Shown here in pieces: positions 45,693 through 54,548 of a stretch of DNA of 64,000 bases. The notes beneath the pieces were generated by a model. That model worked only from the letters and a program-made list of their open reading frames with translations, was not told where the DNA came from and made no database searches. The first letter of the stretch is position 1; each line of letters opens with the position of its first letter. The stretch spans positions 74,965 through 138,964 of the forward strand of contig JAYFPO010000009.1 in the NCBI GenBank assembly GCA_034927685.1. Direction: 5' to 3'. This stretch comes from RGIG3159 sp034927685. Its GTDB lineage: Bacteria > Bacillota > Clostridia > Oscillospirales > Oscillospiraceae. The translations under genes and the position numbers were made by a program.

Positions 45693-46307
45693 ATGAAAAA
45701 AAAGCGGGCCGCACAGCAGCCCAAAAAGAAAACCGGCCTGTTAATTGGCATCGCGGCGGCGGTGGTCGTGGCCGCTGTGCTGCTGATCCTGCTGCTGCCG
45801 CGGGGCAGTAAGCTCCACCATGTGGAGATCGAGGTGCAGGACTACGGCGTCATCAAGCTGGAACTGGACGGCGCGGCCGCGCCCATCACCGTGGCGAACT
45901 TTCTGAAGCTGGCGGAGAGCGGGTTCTATGACGGCCTGACCTTCCACCGTGTGATCGACGGCTTTATGATTCAGGGCGGCGACCCCAACGGAGACGGTAG
46001 CGGCGGCTCCGCCGAGACCATCAAGGGCGAATTCTCCGAAAACGGCGTAAAGAACGACATCTCCCATGTCCGCGGCGTCATCTCCATGGCGCGTTCGCGG
46101 GCCAGTATGGACAGCGCAAGCTCGCAATTCTTTATCGTGCAGGCGGACAGCACGTCCCTGGATGGCCAGTATGCTGCCTTCGGCCATGTGACAGAGGGCA
46201 TGGAGATCGTCGACCAGATTTGTCAGGATGCCACGGGCGGCGACAGCAACGGAATCCTGCCAAAAGAAAACCAGCCCGTCATCACGGCGGTCCGGGTGGT
46301 GGATTGA
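45693..46307 (+). CDS. Membrane-anchored cyclophilin-type peptidyl-prolyl isomerase
   Basis: 204 residues. Basic start (KKKRAAQQPKKK), one transmembrane helix (about 17-38), then an extracytoplasmic cyclophilin domain with the active-site FHRVIDGFMIQGGDP and SASSQFFIV. Assists folding of exported proteins by proline isomerisation. ATG at 45,693 chosen over the open frame 15 codons upstream because it starts the basic-hydrophobic anchor and follows GAAGGAAG. Confidence 0.93.
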   Translation: MKKKRAAQQPKKKTGLLIGIAAAVVVAAVLLILLLPRGSKLHHVEIEVQDYGVIKLELDGAAAPITVANFLKLAESGFYDGLTFHRVIDGFMIQGGDPNGDGSGGSAETIKGEFSENGVKNDISHVRGVISMARSRASMDSASSQFFIVQADSTSLDGQYAAFGHVTEGMEIVDQICQDATGGDSNGILPKENQPVITAVRVVD

Positions 46308-46364
46308 TCGATCGAGCGTACAGAGCAAAATACGGATGCCCAGAAGTTTTGGCTGAATAAAAAC

Positions 46365-46400
46365 GTCCCCGTTGCAAAATCAACATTTTGCAACGGGGAC
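46365..46400. terminator. Terminator between convergent genes
   Basis: Perfect 15-bp stem GTCCCCGTTGCAAAA / TTTTGCAACGGGGAC with a 6-nt loop. T5 on the reverse strand side serves plsC; the forward side is weaker. Confidence 0.85.
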
Positions 46401-46410
46401 TTCAATTCAT

Positions 46411-47214
46411 TCACTGTGCAAGGTTAGCTTCGAGCATCGCGCGGACCTGATCGCCAAGCTCTGCGGTTTTCTCTGTTGCCACTGTGGCGGCGTCAATGAC
46501 TCCGCAGATGCGAAAAATGACGGCGGTGATTCGCCAGGGACAATTTCGGACAATCTTTTCCGTGTTACGAACGGAGGCGACGACAATCGGAACCTGTGCC
46601 CGCTGGGCCGCCTTGAAGCAGCCGTTGCGGAAAGGAAGCATTTTTTCGGTGCGGCTTCGTGTGCCCTCTGGGTAGACGCCGAAGCAGGCAACGCCTCGCT
46701 TCATCCGGTCCGCTGCGGCCAGAATCGTCCGCAACGCTTTGCGGTCGTCGTCCCGGTCAATGGCGAGGAAGCCGGTCTTGTGCATCAGCGCTCCGCCGAT
46801 GGGAATGCGAAAATTGCTGGGCTTCGAGATAAAGCAAAGATTGCGTTTGCGCAGGGCGTAGACGGCGATCAGTGGGTCAAAGCCGGAACGGTGGTTGCCG
46901 GCCAGGAAAAACGCACCGTCCGGCAACAGCTCCAGCCCTTCCGCATGGATGCGTGCGCCGCTCAAAAACAGAACCATCTGGACGGTTTCCACCAGTATAA
47001 AACGGTAAAATGGATGATTTTCCGTCTCCACCTTACTGCGGTTGATAAAAAGCGAGAGCGCGCCGACGAAAAGAATATATAGCAGCAGCAGGCCAGCAAT
47101 GCCGGCCAGCGTAAAGAGCAGAAAAAAGCCGGCCAGCGTTAAGCCGGTATAGCCAGCCAAAATGCAGATCAGGGCGGAAATCAAAACGCTGATAATCAGA
47201 AAAATCAGAAGCAT
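46411..47214 (-). CDS. plsC: 1-acyl-sn-glycerol-3-phosphate acyltransferase
   Basis: 267 residues. Two N-terminal transmembrane segments (about 3-20 and 26-55), then the acyltransferase domain with HX4D (H108/D113, AGNHRSGFDPL), the FRIPIGG block, and YPEGTRS at 181-187. Makes phosphatidic acid from lysophosphatidic acid, using products of the fab operon nearby. Start at 47,214 follows GGAGG 7 bp upstream; the frame extends 11 codons further without a ribosome site. Confidence 0.92.
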   Translation of the reverse strand: MLLIFLIISVLISALICILAGYTGLTLAGFFLLFTLAGIAGLLLLYILFVGALSLFINRSKVETENHPFYRFILVETVQMVLFLSGARIHAEGLELLPDGAFFLAGNHRSGFDPLIAVYALRKRNLCFISKPSNFRIPIGGALMHKTGFLAIDRDDDRKALRTILAAADRMKRGVACFGVYPEGTRSRTEKMLPFRNGCFKAAQRAQVPIVVASVRNTEKIVRNCPWRITAVIFRICGVIDAATVATEKTAELGDQVRAMLEANLAQ

Positions 47215-47313
47215 GGCGAAACCTCCAAATGGAAAACACTGCGCCAAGTATTATAACACATTTCCAAGAAAAAACGTGAACAGAATAGAAACAATAAAAA
47301 GTTTGCCGTATGT

Positions 47314-47550
47314 TTAGAGCAAAAGTTCATAGACACCAGCGACCGAAACCCGCGCCGCAGCGGCGGCGCGTTCCAGGTCGGTCCGGCAGGAGACCGGCGC
47401 GCACCACGCCATGCCGCATCCGGCCGTAACGGCGACCGGCACGGGAATCAGGCGGCCCGACAGCCCCTGCCGGGCGCAGAGCGCCTCCATGGCAAGGGCT
47501 GCCGTCGTTGTCTGGAAGGTCAGTACCAAACGGAGTTGCTTTTCCCTCAT
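47314..47550 (-). CDS. DUF3343 protein, YedF partner
   Basis: 78 residues. The shape (TFQTTTAALAMEALC, LIPVPVAVTAGCGMAW) matches DUF3343, a small putative Se/S carrier-like family with a conserved CG motif. It overlaps the yedF stop by 4 bp, its usual neighbour. Function unproven. Confidence 0.8.
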   Translation of the reverse strand: MREKQLRLVLTFQTTTAALAMEALCARQGLSGRLIPVPVAVTAGCGMAWCAPVSCRTDLERAAAAARVSVAGVYELLL

Positions 47551-48152
47551 AGGTTGATTACGCGGTCAGCGGCTGAGAGCTTCTCTGCAATGGTATACAT
47601 ATTGGTCACAGAGCCGACGGCAAGCTGATCTGTCAGTCCATAGAAGTTGAGGCAGGTGCCGCAGGTCAAAATCTCCACACCGCTGGCCTCCAGTGTTCGC
47701 AGGTCCTCCAGAGAGGCGGATCCGGCAATCGGAAGCTTTGCGCCGCCGTTAAACAGGATCACGGCTGCGGGCAGCGCCTCCTGCTGGGAGAGCGCATAGA
47801 GAAATCCTTTCATCAGAGTTGCACCCAGTTCCTCACTGCCGCGGCCCAGTTGCGAGGCTCCAATGGCAACCACTGTCCCGGTTCGGCGGTCCGGTGTGCA
47901 AGCCGGCGCGTTGTCAGCAGCGGAGACAGAACCGGATACCACGATTGTGACGGAAAACTCGTGCTCAGATACCTTCTTCGCCACGGCAGTCAGGCCGCGG
48001 GAGGCGGCCATCCGCGTCAAATTCTGGACGGCGACCTCGTTGTCCACAAGGACCTCCAGGACTCCGTTTCCCAAGGCCTGCAGGGCCTTTGTTGCCTCAA
48101 CGACAGGAATCGGGCAGGGCTTCCCAAGGACGTTTACCACTACTTTCTCCAT
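47547..48152 (-). CDS. yedF: Sulfurtransferase-like selenium metabolism protein YedF
   Basis: 201 residues: a TusA/SirA-like domain with the CPxP motif (LGKPCPIPVVEATKA, C13) at the N terminus and a DsrE/F-like domain from about 90, including ILTCGTCLNFYG. This fusion is the YedF family that tracks with selenium use across genomes. No selD, selenocysteine machinery or molybdenum hydroxylase is in the window. Confidence 0.88.
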   Translation of the reverse strand: MEKVVVNVLGKPCPIPVVEATKALQALGNGVLEVLVDNEVAVQNLTRMAASRGLTAVAKKVSEHEFSVTIVVSGSVSAADNAPACTPDRRTGTVVAIGASQLGRGSEELGATLMKGFLYALSQQEALPAAVILFNGGAKLPIAGSASLEDLRTLEASGVEILTCGTCLNFYGLTDQLAVGSVTNMYTIAEKLSAADRVINL

Positions 48153-48332
48153 TATAGAGCCTCCTTGTCTGCCGGGTATTTTTTCAGTAGATCCGGCGCT
48201 GCTGGATCTACCTCATGGCAGATCATTTCTGTTGTCATTTTACTGTATGCTGCTAAAAAGGTCAAGCCGCACAGTCGACTTTGCGTATCGGGATTGAGAA
48301 AGGAAACTTTTTTCTGATTTCAAGAAAAATAC

Positions 48333-48360
48333 TGGATTTTTTAAAAATGTATGCTATAAT
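48333..48360 (+). promoter_or_regulatory. Probable promoter of the tRNA-like array
   Basis: TATAAT at 48,355-48,360 with TGGATT 16 bp upstream. It would transcribe the degenerate repeats and then tRNA-Ala, giving a ~330-nt leader. Confidence 0.5.
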
Positions 48361-48379
48361 ATACCGGCAGGCTGATGGA

Positions 48380-48690
48380 CACATAGCCAAGATGGGAGCG
48401 CATGCTGCTCGTCAGGCAGGCGCAGGTCATTTGATACCCTGCACAAAAGAAATGCTGGTTAATTGAGCAAGTTGCATAACATGGGGGCGTAGCTCAGCTG
48501 GGAGAGCAAGTGATCCGCAAAGCGGGCCCCGACCACCTGACAACCTGCACAAAGCAAAAGCCAAAAATTGAACAATTTCCACAACCTGGGGGCGTAGCTC
48601 AGCTGGGAGAGCACGCGGTACGGTTTCAGCAACAGTTGTGTAACTCACTTGGCAACCACTCGGTTCGCATCACGAAAAATGGAAAAATAT
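48380..48690 (+). repeat. Degenerate tandem tRNA-Ala-like units
   Basis: Units of about 104 bp. Copies starting at 48,483 and 48,588 repeat exactly the first 25 bases of the intact tRNA-Ala at 48,691 (GGGGGCGTAGCTCAGC and on, through the D-arm) and then diverge; each unit ends in a loosely shared spacer (ACCTGCACAAA in the first two). An older unit may lie at 48,380-48,482. None of these can fold a full tRNA. This explains the whole gap between yedF and the tRNA. Confidence 0.75.
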
Positions 48691-48766
48691 GGGGGCGTAG
48701 CTCAGCTGGGAGAGCGTACGGTTCGCATCCGTAAGGTCGAGAGTTCGATCCTCTTCGTCTCCACCA
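48691..48766 (+). tRNA. tRNA-Ala (anticodon CGC), CCA encoded
   Basis: Acceptor GGGGGCG / CGTCTCC (two G-U pairs), D-arm GCTC/GAGC, anticodon stem TACGG/CCGTA around TTCGCAT giving CGC, T-arm GAGAG-TTCGATC-CTCTT, discriminator A, CCA. It reads GCG. The acceptor wobble pairs are unusual for tRNA-Ala but foldable. Confidence 0.85.
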
Positions 48767-48810
48767 AGTTCAGGAAAATTCACTAAAAGTGGGTTTTCCT
48801 GAACTTTTTT
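48766..48810 (+). terminator. Terminator of tRNA-Ala
   Basis: AAGTTCAGGAAAA and TTTTCCTGAACTT with inner CACT/AGTG pairing, followed by T6. The T-run meets the stop of the reverse-strand recombinase. Confidence 0.88.
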
Positions 48811-50446
48811 ATGCGGTGCGCGACTCGGGTGCCTGCATTTTATCATGCCCCGGATTATCGGCACGATAGCTCTGTAATTCTTCAAAGGATACGTTGAAAT
48901 CCACTTCAATATTGTAATCTCTGCCGACGCGGACGGAGCGGATAAACTGAGAAACAATCATCTTCTTTGCTTCAAAGGAGCTTTTGTCATACAGGTCGGC
49001 CCAGCTTAACAGCTGGTCGTACTCTCGTTTTAACCCCTCTGAGGTTTCAAGCAGCTCCTGTAACTCCGTCTCTGCCGTCTCTGCGCTTGCCTGTGCCTCT
49101 TGAATTTGTGATTCTGCTTCGGCTACTAACGTATTCAGCAGGTCGATACTCAGCTTGCTCTGGCCCCGAATGACTTTGAGCGTTTCACTCTTATAATCGT
49201 CAAGTTCCTTCTGCTTGTCCAAGAGATATTTCTTCGCCATCTCGCATTTTGACCTTGCCAGCTCAATATCCTTTTCATGCTGGCTGGAGAGAATCTCTGA
49301 TTCCGATGCCGCAGCGATCTCGGAAAACTTCATGCGGACGAGCTGATCGACAATGCCATCCACCTTATTTACGGAATAGCCGGATTGGCCGTCGCATTCT
49401 CCGGGATGCCTTACGTTGTAGTGACACTGATACCGCATCCGGACTTCTTTTTGAATGGTGCCGTCAGGCATTTTTTTATTTCTCCCACTGGTGGTAAGTG
49501 TCAGCCGGTTGCCGCAGTGGGCGCAGTAGATATTTCCCACCAGCAGGGATTTTCCCTTGCAGTTGAGCGGAATGGAGCTATGGGGCTGGGTTCTCTGCCG
49601 CATGATTTCCTGCGCCTGGGCAAACACGTCATCGTCGATGATCCGTAGCTCGTCGATATACTGCGATTGACTGTCACCGTTTTTAATGATGCCGGTGTAC
49701 ATAACGTTTTTGATTATACGGTTCAGACTCGTGTTGGGAAATCCTTTGCCATCCCGGCTCTTAATCCCGTTGTCATGCAGGAAGCGGCAAAGACGCTGTG
49801 CCCCGTACCCTTCGTTAACGTATTTATGAAAGATCAGGCGAATGATCTCAGCCTCATTTTCATCTACGGCTAAGTCAAAAACCTCGCGGTTGCGCTTGTT
49901 GACGCGGCCTTTCTTCTCCAGCTTATATCCGAAGGGGATGGAGCCTCCGGTGTACAGGCCCTCCTCGGTGAGCTGGCTCAGCCTCGTTTTCACACGCACG
50001 GAGGTTTTCAGGCTCTCTCCAGAGGCCTGCCAATAGCGGATGTAGTTCATCAGCTTGTCAACATGGGAATCGAAGCGCTGCTGACCTTCCATCGCACTCC
50101 AGACCTCAATGCCGTTTTTTACAAACCATTCCACGACAAAAGGCGTTTCATCATCCCGGCGTCCGAGACGATCAAACATAAATACCAGCAGAATATCAAA
50201 CTTCCCGGCAACAGCATCCTGTTGGATATGCTGAATGGCATCTCGGTCTTTCGCGGACACCTTGAATCCGGAGATACCCTTTTCGGAAAATTCTTTTACA
50301 ATGGTCCAGCCCTGCGCTTCCGCGAATTCGCGGCAGCACTGCTTTTGCATAGGGATGTCGTCTTTTTCCACCTGTCCAAGCGTGGAAACGCGGTAAAGGC
50401 AATATGCACGTTTGGGGAAAGTATTGTTATTTATTAGTTTATCCAT
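48809..50446 (-). CDS. Large serine recombinase
   Basis: 545 residues. N-terminal resolvase domain with nucleophile S21 in YCLYRVSTLGQ, FMFDRLGRRDDE and the recombinase domain (GGSIPFGYKLEKKGR), zinc ribbon (CAHCGN ... CHYNVRHPGEC) and a long coiled coil (about 390-490). This is the TnpX/integrative-element type that cuts at short att sites. The inner ATG at 50,446 is 7 bp from GAGGT. Sitting against the tRNA-Ala terminator suggests it marks the left end of the element. Confidence 0.93.
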   Translation of the reverse strand: MDKLINNNTFPKRAYCLYRVSTLGQVEKDDIPMQKQCCREFAEAQGWTIVKEFSEKGISGFKVSAKDRDAIQHIQQDAVAGKFDILLVFMFDRLGRRDDETPFVVEWFVKNGIEVWSAMEGQQRFDSHVDKLMNYIRYWQASGESLKTSVRVKTRLSQLTEEGLYTGGSIPFGYKLEKKGRVNKRNREVFDLAVDENEAEIIRLIFHKYVNEGYGAQRLCRFLHDNGIKSRDGKGFPNTSLNRIIKNVMYTGIIKNGDSQSQYIDELRIIDDDVFAQAQEIMRQRTQPHSSIPLNCKGKSLLVGNIYCAHCGNRLTLTTSGRNKKMPDGTIQKEVRMRYQCHYNVRHPGECDGQSGYSVNKVDGIVDQLVRMKFSEIAAASESEILSSQHEKDIELARSKCEMAKKYLLDKQKELDDYKSETLKVIRGQSKLSIDLLNTLVAEAESQIQEAQASAETAETELQELLETSEGLKREYDQLLSWADLYDKSSFEAKKMIVSQFIRSVRVGRDYNIEVDFNVSFEELQSYRADNPGHDKMQAPESRTA

Positions 50447-50580
50447 ATACATTACCTCGCTTTAGATATCTGAAAGATGATGTATATGGCTCGTTTCCGT
50501 TTCAATATTCGGTTGTCAAGGAGCAGTGTACATCATCATTATGGCACTTGGTATGAGTACATGCAAACTTGCCGCGCGTC

Positions 50581-50760
50581 TTATTTTCTTTGGCAGGCGG
50601 TAAGCAGAGATTCTTGAATATTGCCAAGGACATTTTCTTTCCTCTTTTCAGATGGGAGATAATTGACTTTTACACGGCATCCCTCTATCGTCAACACCTG
50701 GGTTCTTCTATCGGTCTGCTGATTTATTAAAGAAAAGGGTTCTAATGTTTTATGCTCCAT
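50581..50760 (-). CDS. TnpW-like small transposon protein
   Basis: 59 residues: a short N-terminal arm then DRRTQVLTIEGCRVKVNYLP and ENVLGNIQESLL. The layout resembles TnpW-family proteins encoded near serine recombinases in clostridial transposons. Function unknown. GGAG is 9 bp before the ATG at 50,760. Confidence 0.55.
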   Translation of the reverse strand: MEHKTLEPFSLINQQTDRRTQVLTIEGCRVKVNYLPSEKRKENVLGNIQESLLTACQRK

Positions 50761-50790
50761 AGATGGATGCTCCTTTCGGTTCAATAGTTG

Positions 50791-50852
50791 GGGGACAGCC
50801 ACACTGATTTTTACGCAACCATTACAAGAGATACATCCAGAGTGGCTGTCCC
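50791..50852 (+). terminator. Long inverted repeat in mobile region
   Basis: GGGGACAGCCACACTG pairs with CAGAGTGGCTGTCCC around a ~31-nt loop, followed by TTTA. Could be a terminator or a recombination-related structure. Confidence 0.45.
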
Positions 50853-51275
50853 TTTACTGATTACTTATCGGTTGTTTTCGCCGTATTTGCCACGCACCCC
50901 GGCGCTGGGGATACTGCATAAGGCCGCTACTGGCGTAGCTGTCGCAGCTCTGCGATACCGCTGCTTGTAAGGCTGGCGAATATCGAAGGGCTCCCCCTCA
51001 AGTCTGTGGGAGGTCGTGAGAACGTATCATTATCCCCCGCGCTGTCATCGCGCCCGGTGTGCCGAACCGGGTCTAAGGCTTGCGCTTCTCGCTCGGAAAG
51101 CTTGTCTTGGATCACCTCCTGAAGCTGTCGTCTTGGCGGCGTGCCTTATGTCGCTGGCCTTCCGGCCACGCGGGTTTTGTGCCTGCAATATGTATATTCA
51201 GTTTTCAAACTACAGTTAAGAGTAAAAAATCATCTCTCAATAACCATGACATTTTGGGGGCCTGATAGGATACCC
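50853..51275. other. GC-rich stretch without a confident gene
   Basis: A reverse frame over about 50,927-51,140 reads RQLQEVIQDKLSEREAQALD and on, and carries a full AGGAGGTGATCC, but no intact start or domain is evident. It looks like the worn C-terminal end of an element gene. Nothing else is recognisable. Confidence 0.4.
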
Positions 51276-51698
51276 CTAGCGATATTTTTTTAGGAAAATC
51301 TCCATATTCCGAAGTCCCTTGCTGATTGACTTACGTACATTTCTGGAATCCACACCCTCCGCACGCGCAATATCGGTCTGGCTGATACCGAGTATGTAAT
51401 GAGCGTAGATACGCTTGGCCTGCTTGTCCGGCAAAGAGGCAATGGCGGCATGAAGCTGTTCGTATGTAACCTTCCGCTCATAAATTTCGCAGGGCGAAAG
51501 GGATACAAAAAGAACGTTGTGTTCAATCCCGTCCTCCTTATCAAGAGAATACTGTGCTTTATATCGGTACATGCGCCGTCTATAAGTCCTTTCCTGCCGC
51601 TCAGCTTCAAGCAGGGCGTTCGCAATTTCATCTGATACATCAATGAATATATCTTTGTTGTAGAAGGGGTAATAATCCCGTAAATTAACTTTAGTCAT
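51276..51698 (-). CDS. Sigma-70 region 4-like protein of mobile element
   Basis: 140 residues. The C-terminal half has a helix-turn-helix like sigma region 4 (LPDKQAKRIYAHYILGISQTD, then RAEGVDSRNVRKSI); the N-terminal half is charged and helical (ERQERTYRRRMYRYKAQ). Such proteins are common in Gram-positive conjugative elements, where they may control transfer genes. No region 2 is seen, so it is not a full sigma factor. Confidence 0.75.
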   Translation of the reverse strand: MTKVNLRDYYPFYNKDIFIDVSDEIANALLEAERQERTYRRRMYRYKAQYSLDKEDGIEHNVLFVSLSPCEIYERKVTYEQLHAAIASLPDKQAKRIYAHYILGISQTDIARAEGVDSRNVRKSISKGLRNMEIFLKKYR

Positions 51699-51860
51699 AA
51701 GTTTTTCCTCCGTTTTCTGAAATTTTGATGGTGAATCAGAATTTCAGAAGCGGAGGGCTGCGACAGTGAACTATTGATACGTTTGTGTGAAATGAAAAAA
51801 ATTGAGGACTGCTTTGTACCTCGAACGGTCGTACATTGAAATTCCCTGCCGAACAGAAAA

Positions 51861-51896
51861 AGGCAGCATTTTTCCTTTTATAGTAAAATGCTGCCT
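51861..51896. terminator. Hairpin after the sigma-like gene region
   Basis: AGGCAGCATTTT and AAAATGCTGCCT around a 12-nt loop. Bidirectional terminator-like. Confidence 0.6.
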
Positions 51897-52069
51897 GTCG
51901 ATAATATGTAATTATATGAAATCTGCTACATTTGCATAGTTCGCCGTCTTTATTTCAACCCCCAGGCGAATTTCATACAAATACACATGGCAAATCCTTT
52001 CTCACTGCCATGGCTGTTATGCAAAGCACGGCCTCATGTAGTTGCCTTGTAAAAGCTTATAATGTACGG

Positions 52070-52100
52070 AAGCCTGCCCTCATGAATGGAGGGCAGGCTT
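52070..52100. terminator. Hairpin in the 51.7-52.8 kb gap
   Basis: AAGCCTGCCCTC and GAGGGCAGGCTT with a 7-nt loop. It follows the decayed SLH frame on the reverse strand. Confidence 0.6.
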
Positions 52101-52149
52101 CTCAAAATAATTTTTGCGGCCAGACTATCATAGCACTCTAAAGGTACCT

Positions 52150-52440
52150 TAGATCCTGCGGCTTTGCGTCCTTACCTTTTGGCAGGTTTGCCCCTGACAT
52201 TCGTTATTTGCTGTGTTTTCAGGCTGAGAGATTTTATTGCCCTGTACCAGTCTGGCATTAACCGCCCAACTCAGCGTGGGCAGGGCATATTCGGAGATGC
52301 TGTCGTAATCGGTAAATTCCCGTATTGCCATGCCACCCTGCGTGGTGTCGTCCTTTGCACTATGCATATCGGTACAGAGTGGTCGTCAACCGCTCTCGTG
52401 TAATGGAATCCTCCGGGTTGGTACCGTCGCAAGTGGCGAT
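52150..52440 (-). pseudogene. Decayed SLH-domain (surface-layer homology) fragment
   Basis: Reverse strand. One frame reads DGTNPEDSITRERLTTTLYR then hits a stop; the adjacent frame continues IREFTDYDSISEYALPTLSW and AVNARLVQG. Together these form most of an SLH domain, so the piece is frameshifted and lacks start and end. It is probably debris of a surface-protein gene. The surrounding 51,699-52,800 has no other recognisable gene. Confidence 0.7.
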
Positions 52441-52802
52441 CCGGCTTCCATCGTATCTACACCGCTGTGCACATTCTGAATGAGGCCGCTATCCTCATTG
52501 CTTTGGGATGAACTGATTTCCGCCGCGGGCGGCAAGCCGGTCTTCTGACTGCTCCATTATAAAAACATTCTAAGAGCACAACCGTCAGAAAGACTCAGGG
52601 CAATAAATTTGCTTTTCAACGCATCGCGCTCCCTCTCTCCGAGTTTTTATTCCCGAATAAAATTGGTAAAGGTGATTTCTTCTTTTACCGGAAGCTGGAC
52701 GCCAGCCTTCGCAGCGGACTCCTTGCACCTTAGAAACCACGCCATGTTTCTCCCTAGTCAAAGCGTTGTTCGCCCATGCTCGATCACCTCCGTGCGGGCA
52801 TG

Positions 52803-52828
52803 AAAAAGGCGCTCCTTTCGGAACGCCT
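52803..52828 (-). terminator. Terminator of parA-parB
   Basis: Reverse strand AGGCGTTCC, GAAA loop, GGAGCGCCT and T5, 16 bp after the parB stop. Confidence 0.8.
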
Positions 52829-52843
52829 GAGACGCCGGTTATT

Positions 52844-53773
52844 TTACCGTTCCTGATCCCGCTGCCGCTTTTTCTGCCAGCCCTCCAAAAGCCGGAGAAT
52901 GACCTGTTCCATCTGCTGGGGCGTATAGGATTTCGGGAAGTATTTTCGGACCTTATCTCCCGCGATGGTGAGGTCGTTTTTCTCCGGTTTCTTTTCCTCG
53001 GACATGATGGCCAGCATACTGTCCTCGTTCAGATGCCCCTCCGCGCTGAACTTTTTCAGCCGCTGGGCCTGGGAGAGCGATGGGGTGGCCTGTTCGCTCT
53101 CGATGGTGTCCAGCAAGAGTGTCTGTTCCTCCGGTTTGAGGTACGATAGCTCCACAGCGGGGGTCATGGCGATTTTTTTATCGTCCACCATCTGCTGAAG
53201 CTCCGGCGTCAGCTCGTTGAGCCGGATAAACCGCTGCACTTGTCTGCCGCTTTCACCGGATTCTTTTCCTATAATTGCAGCACTTTCTAAATTCCCGACA
53301 ACTTGTCGGGAATTTTCTTTTGATGGTCTACCAGCTTGCCGTCGTATGGCGTCCAACTTCATTTTATACGCCTTGGCCCGTTCGCTCGGCAGGATGTTCT
53401 CACGCTGAATATTGCTGTCAACCATGATAATGGTCGCGGCGTCATCGTCCAGATTACGAACAATAACCGGCATGGTGGGAAGCCCCGCCAGTTCGCAGGC
53501 GTGTTTGCGCCGGTGGCCGGAAATAAGCTCATAGCCGCCGTCCGCACTAGGACGGACAATGGCGGGAACCAACACGCCGTATTCCTTAATGCTCTCCACG
53601 GTTCCCTTCATGGAATCATCATCCCGCACCTGAAACGGATGGTCAGGGAATGGGTGCAGCTCCGAAAGCGGCATATCCATAACCTTTTCCCGCTTGGCGT
53701 CCTCGCGGGTTTCCTCCGTGGAGAAAATATCATCGTAACTGTTCAGACTTATGTTTTTGGCGCTGCTTTTCAA
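52844..53773 (-). CDS. parB: ParB-family partition protein
   Basis: 309 residues. ParB/Sulfiredoxin domain (LSELHPFPDHPF, GVLVPAIVRP, LISGHRRKHACELAG) followed by a helix-turn-helix region and a lysine/arginine-rich tail. TTG start at 53,773, 9 bp after GGAGG, lies inside the parA gene (44-bp overlap). Binds element centromere sites and loads ParA; no parS repeat was found by eye. Confidence 0.92.
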   Translation of the reverse strand: MKSSAKNISLNSYDDIFSTEETREDAKREKVMDMPLSELHPFPDHPFQVRDDDSMKGTVESIKEYGVLVPAIVRPSADGGYELISGHRRKHACELAGLPTMPVIVRNLDDDAATIIMVDSNIQRENILPSERAKAYKMKLDAIRRQAGRPSKENSRQVVGNLESAAIIGKESGESGRQVQRFIRLNELTPELQQMVDDKKIAMTPAVELSYLKPEEQTLLLDTIESEQATPSLSQAQRLKKFSAEGHLNEDSMLAIMSEEKKPEKNDLTIAGDKVRKYFPKSYTPQQMEQVILRLLEGWQKKRQRDQER

Positions 53774-54548
53774 GCTTAAGCACCTCCTTTGTCAGCTCAC
53801 GGTACGCCTCGGCAACCTTGCCCTTCGGGTCATGCGCGTAAATACTCCTGCCCTCCGCACTGATTTCGGCGGCGCGGACGGAGTGGGGAATTTCCACGTC
53901 AAAAACCTTCAGCTTTGAGCCGTAGGTGTCCCGCAGCAGGACGCTGATTTCCTTGGCGTAGTTGGTGCGGCTGTCTACCATCGTCAGCAGAATACCGTCG
54001 ATTTTGAGCTTTGGGTTGATCTGCCGACGCACCTTGTTGATTGTCTGCAAAAGCTGTTCCAGGCCTTTGACCGGAAGATACTGCGCCTGAACGGGAATGA
54101 GTACACTGTCGGCTGCGGCCAAGGCGTTGACGGTGAGCATCCCCAGCGAGGGCATACAGTCCAGCAGCACATAGTCGTATTGGCGCTTCACGCCGTCCAG
54201 ATATTGCTTCAGAATTTTCTCACGGCTCATGGCGTTGACAAGCGAAACCTCCATGCCGGAAAGCTCGATATTGGCGGGCATGAGGTCAACACCCTCGTCA
54301 TGGTGCAGAAGGCCCTCACCGGGGTCGATGGGTTCTTCGTTCAGCACCTTGCCCATGATCGTCGCCAGCGTCACGGGCAGTTGATCGGGCTGGGGATTGC
54401 CCAAGCTGATTGACAGGGAGCCTTGCGGGTCGCTGTCCACCAGCAGCACCTTTTTTCCTTCCTGCGCCAGCCCGATGCCGAGATTAGCGCAGGTCGTGGT
54501 CTTGCCAACGCCGCCTTTTTGGTTGGCGATAGCAATTACGTTTGTCAT
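53730..54548 (-). CDS. parA: ParA-family partition ATPase
   Basis: 272 residues. Deviant Walker A KGGVGKTTTCANLG at 11-24, YVLLDCMPSLGML Walker B, SVLIPVQAQYLPVKG. Soj/ParA type without N-terminal HTH. ATG follows GGGAGGTGATTTTG. Stable inheritance of the element, perhaps as an excised circle, is the likely role. Confidence 0.94.
   Translation of the reverse strand: MTNVIAIANQKGGVGKTTTCANLGIGLAQEGKKVLLVDSDPQGSLSISLGNPQPDQLPVTLATIMGKVLNEEPIDPGEGLLHHDEGVDLMPANIELSGMEVSLVNAMSREKILKQYLDGVKRQYDYVLLDCMPSLGMLTVNALAAADSVLIPVQAQYLPVKGLEQLLQTINKVRRQINPKLKIDGILLTMVDSRTNYAKEISVLLRDTYGSKLKVFDVEIPHSVRAAEISAEGRSIYAHDPKGKVAEAYRELTKEVLKLEKQRQKHKSEQLR

Noticed and set aside
48483..48690. Two additional functional tRNA-Ala genes
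   Set aside because: Only the 5' 25 bases match; anticodon, T-arm and acceptor 3' strand cannot be folded.
48380..48766. CRISPR array
   Set aside because: Repeats are tRNA-derived, only three, with ~80-bp spacers that share sequence; no cas genes in the window.
52500..52800. Forward small open frames in the 52.5-52.8 kb gap
   Set aside because: No ribosome site and no recognisable residues; the stretch looks non-coding.
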